Shown: positions 57,280-64,000 of the stretch, piece by piece | How the letters are laid out: each line of letters begins with the position of its first letter | Numbering within the stretch: the first letter of the stretch is position 1 | Source: Coptis chinensis | Lineage: Eukaryota; Streptophyta; Magnoliopsida; Ranunculales; Ranunculaceae | Length of the DNA stretch: 64,000 nucleotides | Assembly (NCBI GenBank): GCA_015680905.1 | Contig: CM027379.1 | Span: 96,151,001 to 96,215,000 of the forward strand | Direction: 5' to 3' | Program-made: the position numbers and the translations under genes | Notes under the pieces: model-generated | What the model saw: the letters and a program-made list of their open reading frames with translations, nothing else | Told to the model about the DNA's origin: nothing | Databases searched by the model: none

Positions 57280-59125
57280 TGATAAGCACCCAAAACTGTA
57301 ATATTAAACCCCGAGAGATATAGTGTTTTGGTCAATTATGTATTTAATAATCATGTAATAATTATATTTTCGTACTTTTGCAGGTTTTTGCAGTTAACGT
57401 GAATATAATGATAAAACATGCATCGAAGTACGAGAATACTGGAATATTTGAAGTCTTCCCACTCAGACCCAGTGAAGCCCAACAAAGCCTGACTAGAGCC
57501 GAAGTTTCTAAAGGAACAAAACCAGTGCAGAATGGGTCCACATATAAAGAAGTAGCAAACTTCCGAAGCTCACATCTTTCAAACATGGATGCCGACTTCG
57601 GCTAGTGAACTGCCAGAGCAACCAGGGTGACAAACTTTACGCAATGACATAAAGTTGTAATAATGCCAAAATCAGCGCCGCCACTGGACACACCACGTGG
57701 ACCCACTCTGCGGGCCCAAAAGGCATGACAAGTCATCATAGGCAGGTGGCAAGTGATGGTCACAAGTTTGTGCCACCTTGCAAAAGGAAAAGACACGTAC
57801 CAATTCAATGTTTTGAATTGAATTGGGCAAAAGGACAAAACAAAACACAAAAGGACAAAACAAATTATAATAGGACAAAACTTTATAAATACAAAGTTTT
57901 GATCTTAACAATTGAATGAAATAAAATATTAATTGAAAGTTTTGTTTCGTGAACAAAACTTTGGACCAAATACAAATGAGGAAAAGACAAAAAGCAAATT
58001 AAACCAGGTAAAGCCAAAACTTTGTATTTCAAAGTTTTGAATGTCTCAATTCAACAAACGGACGAAACCCAATTAAAGGCTTCATGAGAGACCAGCCTAT
58101 ATATATGTAAGGGGGGTCTTCAATATTTCTCCTTCAACATTTTTATGCTTTAGCTTCCACTCAATAGTTAGTTAGCTTTCATTCCAACACTTTACATTCC
58201 GTCATTTTCTCTTCCAACAATTTAAATACTGTAAGTTATTTTTTCTTAATAAAAGTCATTTCTTTTCAAGTTTAATTCCTATCCTGCATTTATTTATTTA
58301 ATGTATACAGCAAGTTTAATTATTCATTCAATGACCATGAGCTAATCCCCCCCCAGGGGGAGGGTTATGCTGCTCGTATGAGAATCCGGATTGACACTTT
58401 AATGTTCTAGAATCACTACTTATGAATTAGGTGTAGATTAGACATCCGGTCCCAAAATGACTAAGTTAAGATTGTACAAATTTGGAGTGTTGATGCTCCA
58501 TAACAGTCTCGCGAGAGACCCAAAATGTCTCGAGCGCGACTCTCTGGTGTCAGACAGCTCTCCAATTAGTCCAGCTGATGTAGAATCGAACCAGAAGCTG
58601 AAATGATATTTCAGAGATGAAATATTAGTTCAACTCCTTATGCTAGTACGATGCGACTCAGAGATGTGGGCATTTCACTAGGGATCAATACTCGACGTCG
58701 TCTCGAGTTTGTCTATGAACTCGAGACGAATTAGAGATGTAGTGATGTGATAGTATAAACTGTTAAGAAATGATTCTTACATAAGTATGATTAACCCTCT
58801 CCCTGTTTCTCTATCTTTGTTTATTTACAATGAAATTACCATTAGTAATTTACATTATTTACATTACCGTTTATTTAATTAAACCAACTAAGAAACCTAA
58901 AATCTTACTCACCAAAAGTTGTAATTCCAGTTGTGAACCTTGCCGAGCCCTATGGTTTGGACGATCCCTTACTCGACCTATCCTACCAAACCCACGTGAC
59001 TAAGGTAACTTGACTAAACGGACGACTATACGGACTTTGGACTTTGGACTTTGGTCTTCGGACTTCGGACTGTAGACTTCGGGCTTAAGTATAAAAACCA
59101 ATAACATACAATTAATGTTTTATCA
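57280..59125 (+). mobile_element. Solo LTR inserted in E5
   Basis: TGATAAGCACCCAAAACTG to TTATCA, 1846 bases, flanked by GTACA on both sides (57275-57279 and 59126-59130). A TATA-like CTATATATATG lies near 58099. There are no internal genes. The uninterrupted site is visible in E3 at about 36150 (AGTGCACCACTCAGGTAACC). A solo LTR arises when recombination between the two LTRs of an element removes its interior. The LTR family is related to A at its ends but has its own body. Confidence 0.92.
59020..59090. repeat. Short GGACTTT/GGACTTC tandem repeat in the solo LTR
   Basis: About eight imperfect 6-7-base units (GGACTTTGGACTTTGG and so on) near the LTR end. Confidence 0.8.
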
Positions 59126-60299
59126 GTACACCATTAAGGTAACCGGGGTCTCCCTTTGGAGTGTGTGGCTATAAGTATTGGATTCTAAGTCCACATGTAA
59201 TGTAATTCACATTTTCCACTTTTGCATGTTTTCTCGGTTTTTTAGTCATATTTCTCTATGGAGTAATTTATGTCTTTATTGTTTTATTGTTTTCCTTTAT
59301 ATTAAACCTTATTCATAAAAAATTAAAATTAAAATTAACCCTATAACAGTAATCTAGCAAGTCTCGAGAATCTGACTTTAAAAGACCCACGTTTTAAAAC
59401 AAATTTTCTAAACCCTGTTTTCAAAATTTTGTTTGGGGGTGGGGTGTTTGGTCTTTCCATTCTTGATCGCTCAACTTCATATTCTTGTCCCATCCTTATC
59501 TCGTAGCTAGTGGTTGATTGGATTATTGTGTTTTAGGAAATTTCCCTATTTTTAGTAGAATAATTTTTTTATTTTCAATTGTTTAGTTAAGTAGTTAATA
59601 TTGGATTATGTATTTGGTTGTTATTTAAATTTCACTTTAGTTACATTAAATTTTTGTCCGAGTATGCTATCTATTTTTCATGAATCCCACCTTCCCGACT
59701 TGTTTGGGGGTGGTATTATTTGTTTAGCATTGTATTTTACCCTATCCACTTGTTTTTGGAATTTCATATTGCAAGGTTGAGAATATGGTTTATGTGAGCA
59801 TGTTACTAATATGGTGTAGCTAGAATTAGCTACTCTGGGTTTGTGCAACCTCAAGGATTAGAATTTGGATGATTGCTATTTTTAATTCCAGCCTAAAGGC
59901 TCTAGGTTTGATTTTGGAGCCTGTTTCTATTTTGGTTTTAGAAGCTTTTTCTTATTCCATCGCTTTCCGTATCCATTAGGGAACCTTGAGGACCTTTGTT
60001 TTAAAAACTAGAGCTCTATAAATACATGGGATGCTCTAAACTTCACACCACACCTCTCACAATCACCTCTCACTTCATAACACATACCACACTCGGAGCG
60101 CGCACACCCTCTCTTTTGTCTATACACAGAGCGCACCCACGCCCAAGGACCTGGAACGCATAGTCAGAGTTGAGCTCGCCCGCTCCCTTCCATAGACCAT
60201 TTTGAGCGTGCCCGCGCCCAGACCTCAACACACCTCCAGTTCTATTTTTTGGGGTTTTCCACACTTACTTCCAGGAGTTTAGTAGTGTATTTGGTTGCT
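59126..60299 (+). promoter_or_regulatory. E5 spacer and candidate promoter of the type-2 gene
   Basis: Continues the E3-like spacer (GGAGTGTGTGGCTATAAGTA at 59158). It has two purine tracts GTTTGGGGGTGG (about 59430 and 59702), TATA-like CTCTATAAATAC at 60014-60025, a CACACC-rich leader and GC-rich repeats at 60090-60230 (GAGCGCACCCACGCCC), then the ATG at 60300. The type-1 gene present in E3 is missing here. Confidence 0.5.
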
Positions 60300-61254
60300 A
60301 TGAAATCTCCTCAAATCATACCGAGCAGTCCTTCGAATAATTGCTCGAGAGCGACACCTATAGATATTGGTTCCGCGACTTGATTATGCAGTCAAGATGG
60401 CAGCCTCTAATGGTAAGTGCTGATGAAACTTATTTTCCTGCACTTACTGCTTATTTCTATGATCATTGTAAGTTCTTTTATCGACCAGATGGAGAACAAG
60501 TGTTCTCTGTCACCATTGACGATGTAACAATGGACTTAACCAAGTTTTTGTTGGCCTTTGCTATTGGACTATCTATGCCTGCTGAAATCCAAAACTCATG
60601 GGGTTATATGGCTGATAATATGTACATCTACAACTACGAGTATTTGCATGAGACTTATGGGGCGGGGATTTTTCGTATAGAGGACCAAAGGCAATATAAC
60701 GTAGCCCTTGGTAGCTTGTCCCTTAACATGGGCTATATGTTTTTTATCATGCTGAATATCTTGAGAACCACAACACTATTATGTTCTTTACGTAGTGTAT
60801 GGTGGTAGACTCATCCTCCATTCATGAGACATCTTGAGAACTACAACACTATGTACTTTAGATTTACTTACTAAACACTGTTGTATTGAAAAGGGTACAC
60901 ATTTGTTTTATCCTTCTTAGTCCAGTCATGTCATAATGTTCTTATTTTTTCTCCTTGTAACCTTTATTTTTTCAAGTTAATCAATTATATTTTAGCAAAA
61001 AAAAAATCATGCTGAATATCTTAGGGGAATGACATTTTTCTTCTAAGAATAACTTACACTCTTTTCGTGCGATGATTTGGTCGGGATGGAGGCTACAACC
61101 TAATTGGGTTGCACCTTACACCCCATCCGACCAAGTGGCGCTTAACAAATTAGCACGGGTTGATGATACATGGCGTAAGGCCTGACAAATTGTCATGGCG
61201 TGGTAGGATGCAAATGAACCTCACTTCTTTATAGAAGAGGAGGACAACGTTTAA
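60300..61254 (+). pseudogene. Transposase_32-like gene, type 2 (E5), disrupted
   Basis: Starts MKSPQIIPS; one base is missing in the EQSFE motif and a TAA follows, then the frame is open from 60341: SDTYRYWFRDLIMQS-type start, WQPLMVSADETYFPALTAYF, RPDGEQVFSVTIDD, LLAFAIGLSMPAEIQNSWGY, DNMYIYNYEYLHETYGAGIF and ALGSLSLNMG. Near 60763 a LINE tail interrupts it. About 200 bases that E3 has are also missing after 61050. The end ANEPHFFIEEEDNV matches the E3 end and stops at 61252-61254. Best conserved with E3 39207-40127. Confidence 0.75.
60763..61005 (+). mobile_element. 5'-truncated LINE tail with 17-base target duplication
   Basis: About 243 bases ending in a run of A, flanked by the exact 17-base repeat ATCATGCTGAATATCTT (60746-60762 and 61006-61022). 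The insert end (CTCCTTGTAACC, AT-rich, GCAAAAAAAAAA) resembles plant L1-type 3' ends. Long target duplication plus poly(A) is the mark of LINE-machinery insertion. A processed transcript of another origin is possible. Confidence 0.85.
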
Positions 61255-63044
61255 ATGATGGATACGAGGTAAGTTTTATTATTTTGTTTTGATTGGTGTC
61301 TGCTTATGTCCCAAGCAATTTAATTTTTGTTATTCCCATAACGGGTGAAACTCATATAGAGTTGCGTCTATTTTTCTTTATCTATATTAGTATGTTCTTA
61401 ATTTGTTTTGCAAGTGTTCTTAAATTTTCATGCATTTTTATGGTATTTCCTATCCTTCTTATTTCTATACTTTGAGGACAAAACATATTTTTGTCTGGGG
61501 GTGGATTAAAGCACCTATTAGAATATGATATATATGCACTTGTTTTCCAGTAAAAATATATAAATAATAAGTATTTATACTATGCACTTAAGAATATTGG
61601 TATTGTTTCTTTCTCCATGATGATATTAGTCTATAAGTTTCACGTTAGCTCTAAAATTAGAATAGTTTTTAGAAATTTAGGTTAATATATAGGTAATAGT
61701 CATTGCATCTTTTCATAAATATATTGCATAAGCATCTATGTTTGTATTGGCAGTAAGTTTATGAAATCTAGGCTAGTATACTTATTCTATAAATCCTGTG
61801 AGAATATAGCCTAAAAGCCTTATATGAGTGAAATATCTGAGTAATGACACAAGGGAGAAGTAAATTCCAAATAGAGAAATCACACGTCCACTTGCTTGAT
61901 CACTATACCATAAGCGAGAATTTAGGCCTTTTTGGATCGATATAGCGAGAAATTCAAACCTATATGAAATTATTTTCCGCTAGTCGCCCCTCTAAGCCTT
62001 TCTTTAGCCTTTTCATAAACCACAATCCTTTACCCTTTTACAAAAACAAATAAAAATAAAATCAACCTACCCATTTTTTAATGAGTCTGAGAAGTAGGAT
62101 GAAATGAAGAAAAGAAAAGAGAAAAACCTGTGAAAAACCAAAAATTTGTTAGTTGCTTCAAATAAGAAAAGAAAAGAAAGTTTTCATCCAAAGAAAAGAA
62201 AAAAATAAATAAATAAATAAAATAAAAGTTTGAACTCCAAAAATAGAATCAAATGAGTCAAAAGCCAAAAGAAAAGGAAAAAAATGGCTAAGGATGGAAA
62301 CAAAGTGTAGAAGCAAAGTAAAACAAGGTTTTCTCTAGTTACATATTTTGAAGACTCTATTATCTCAGACTTGTCCTTTTGAATATCCATTTTCTTCATT
62401 CATAAACCATCCCCTAATCCATGCACACCTAATAAAGACATCTAGCTCAATTAGGAATAGGTTAGTGTGATAGTAAGTGGCAGATGTGTTTGATCGACTT
62501 CAGCTTCCTTGTACGTCATTGAGATTGTAAGGTAAAATGTGCCTACTGCGCACTGGAGTGAGCGAAACTTGAGTGAAAAAATCAGAGTATTTTTGTCTTG
62601 ACATATTTGTGAGGACCTACTTAAGAATGTTATTCCAAAGTTTCATAAACGGACCTGTTATTGCATTTCATAGCATAGTTCATTATATATATGTTTATCC
62701 ATAGATGATTGATTATTATGCACATATTAGCTTAGATTTCGAATGGATTATTCTGTATTCATTGCTAGTGAGATGTATAGATATTTGAGAATAAATAAGG
62801 AAACAGTAATTTTTATTTCTTAGTCATTGTAGTATAGATGAAGTTTGTAAGTACCTTTTCTGGAAAACTCTCATGAGGCTATAACTCATCCACTAGGGAA
62901 TTCCTAGTGGTTTAAGGCCTTATTGTATATGGTCAATGTAATCGCACTCGGCGAAACGAGATTAGTTAGAACTCCATTTTTTGTCACTTATTTTAATTTC
63001 TCATATTTGCTTGAGGACAAGCAAAATGCTATTTGGGGGTGGTT
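61255..63044 (+). other. E5 3' non-coding region and polypurine tract
   Basis: No gene. Matches E3 40128-41947. Purine tract CTGGGGGTGG near 61495 after TACTTTGAGGACAA, and the final ATTTGGGGGTGG (63031-63042) before the LTR. Confidence 0.8.
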
Positions 63045-64000
63045 TGATAAGAGCCCAAAACTGTAGTTTTAACTCCTTAATAATATTACATTTAGACCAA
63101 TTATGTGTATAATAAATAAGAGTTAGTACTGTTTTTGTGTATTTCAGGTCTTTGAGTCAAATATGTGAAAAAATATGTCACTTTTGCAAGAGAAATGAGC
63201 AAAGGTTGGTTGCTAAGAAGTTCTACCATTAAAGGCCAAGATTTAAGGAGAAAAAGCCTTTTTAAAGCTCAGTTAAAGCTGAAAAGTCAAAGTCAACGTG
63301 AACAAAAATAGAGTAGAAAAGTTAACAGAACTTTCGTAAGCTGTATCTTTGGACTTAGACCTCGGAATTGGGCCTATTTTATGTCAAAACGACTGGCTAG
63401 AAAAACACTTTCTAACAATCCAAGCCTTGATGCAATCAGAGGGGAAAAAGTGAACAAAAAGGCTGTTGCAGTCATTTCTAACAGAGAAACCATTTTTTGG
63501 ACTTAAGTAATTAGATTTTGGGCTTGATTTAATGGCCCAAAACATAACTCCAAAGCTCATGGCCGAAATTGTAAACCTAGCCCTCTCCTATATAAAAAAA
63601 ACTAAGGCTAAACTCAAAGAATTCTCTTTTTTAGTTAATATATTACATAATAAATTAGTTTTCTTATGAAGTTAATCCCTAGTTATTGTTTTATTAGCCT
63701 AATCACCATTAATAAAGCCAAGTTTTATATATTATTTTAATTAAGTCTTATTCTTCTTCTTATTCTTTTAATTTTGATAATCTCATGATTCATAACTAAA
63801 CCTTTATTAGGGGGGTTTTATGAAGCTTTGATGAAGACTTGATGTGTTAGTGTAGAATAAGTTGTAGTAATTTATTCCACTTTAGAAGGTAGTTAATTTA
63901 CCATGAGAATGGGTTTAAATTGTCTCACATACTAATTATTAGTTGGTAGAGATTGTTATGAATAATTAGGGATTAAAAAGACCCAATCTTTATGTGAAAA
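63045..64000 (+). repeat. 3' LTR of E5, cut by the window end
   Basis: TGATAAGAGCCCAAAACTG onward, paired with the LTR at 52156. About the first 950 bases are visible. Confidence 0.9.

Larger units (their letters stand above)
52156..64000 (+). mobile_element. Element E5, Athila-like non-autonomous retrotransposon (3' LTR runs off window)
   Basis: 5' LTR, primer-binding site, gag, protease, spacer with a nested solo LTR, type-2 accessory gene, 3' region, polypurine tract and the start of the 3' LTR at 63045. No RT or integrase. The two LTR starts are clearly a pair (TGTGTATAATAAATAAGAGTTAGTA in both, unlike E3). It is inserted in the minus-strand element X, upstream of the type-1 gene: the left flank 52105-52150 matches the Z spacer at 4141-4185. 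Confidence 0.88.

Noticed and set aside
57602..57956. Minus-strand frames inside the solo LTR
   Set aside because: Lie wholly within LTR sequence, have no domain and overlap each other.

Overview
This is a stretch of plant nuclear DNA, probably seed plant and probably eudicot heterochromatin; I cannot name the species. It is AT-rich, has no convincing intact cellular gene, and is almost entirely transposable elements inserted into one another. Most coding remnants belong to Athila-like Ty3/Gypsy LTR retrotransposons. The signs are LTRs beginning TGATAAG and ending TTATCA, primer-binding sites beginning TGGCGCC (tRNA-Asp type), a TTTGGGGGTGG polypurine tract (PPT) just before the 3' LTR, gag, an aspartic protease (PR) with a DLGAS-type motif, and in one element RT, RNase H and an integrase zinc finger.

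Layout. 1-5.2 kb: minus-strand element Z with three head-to-tail degenerate genes of a 'putative plant transposon protein' (Transposase_32-like) family. 5.4-8.5 kb: a CACTA transposon end with Ulp1-protease exons, next to a COP1-interacting-protein-7-like gene fragment, and carrying a Harbinger-type MITE. 8.5-10.3 kb: 3' end of LTR element A1. 10.3-13.0 kb: 3' end of an LTR element of a second family (B+). 13.0-17.1 kb and 24.3-24.8 kb: element M1 (minus), the only copy with RT, RNase H and integrase, split in its gag by element A2 (17.07-24.31 kb, plus). 25.3-30.6 kb: a second CACTA end, a degenerate L1-type LINE and unassigned sequence. 30.6-31.1 and 43.5-47.5 kb: element Y (minus), split by full-length element E3 (31.11-43.46 kb, plus, target-site duplication ACCTT). 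47.5-52.1 kb: LTR fragments and element X (minus). 52.16-64 kb: element E5 (plus; its 3' LTR runs off the window), containing a solo LTR (57.28-59.13 kb, duplication GTACA) and a short LINE tail.

How the parts relate. A2, E3 and E5 share one architecture: LTR, gag, PR, a long spacer, then, in E3 and E5, one or two Transposase_32-like genes, a 3' region, the PPT and the LTR. None has RT, RNase H or integrase. They look like a non-autonomous lineage that keeps gag-PR and carries an accessory gene pair in place of pol. The accessory genes have TATA-like boxes and, for the second gene, a GC-rich repeated leader, so they may have been transcribed separately from the LTR promoter. M1-like elements are the obvious possible source of RT and integrase. 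Every coding copy here is damaged, and many of the lesions are C-to-T nonsense changes. All of this is read by eye, so boundaries not fixed by a target-site duplication are approximate.
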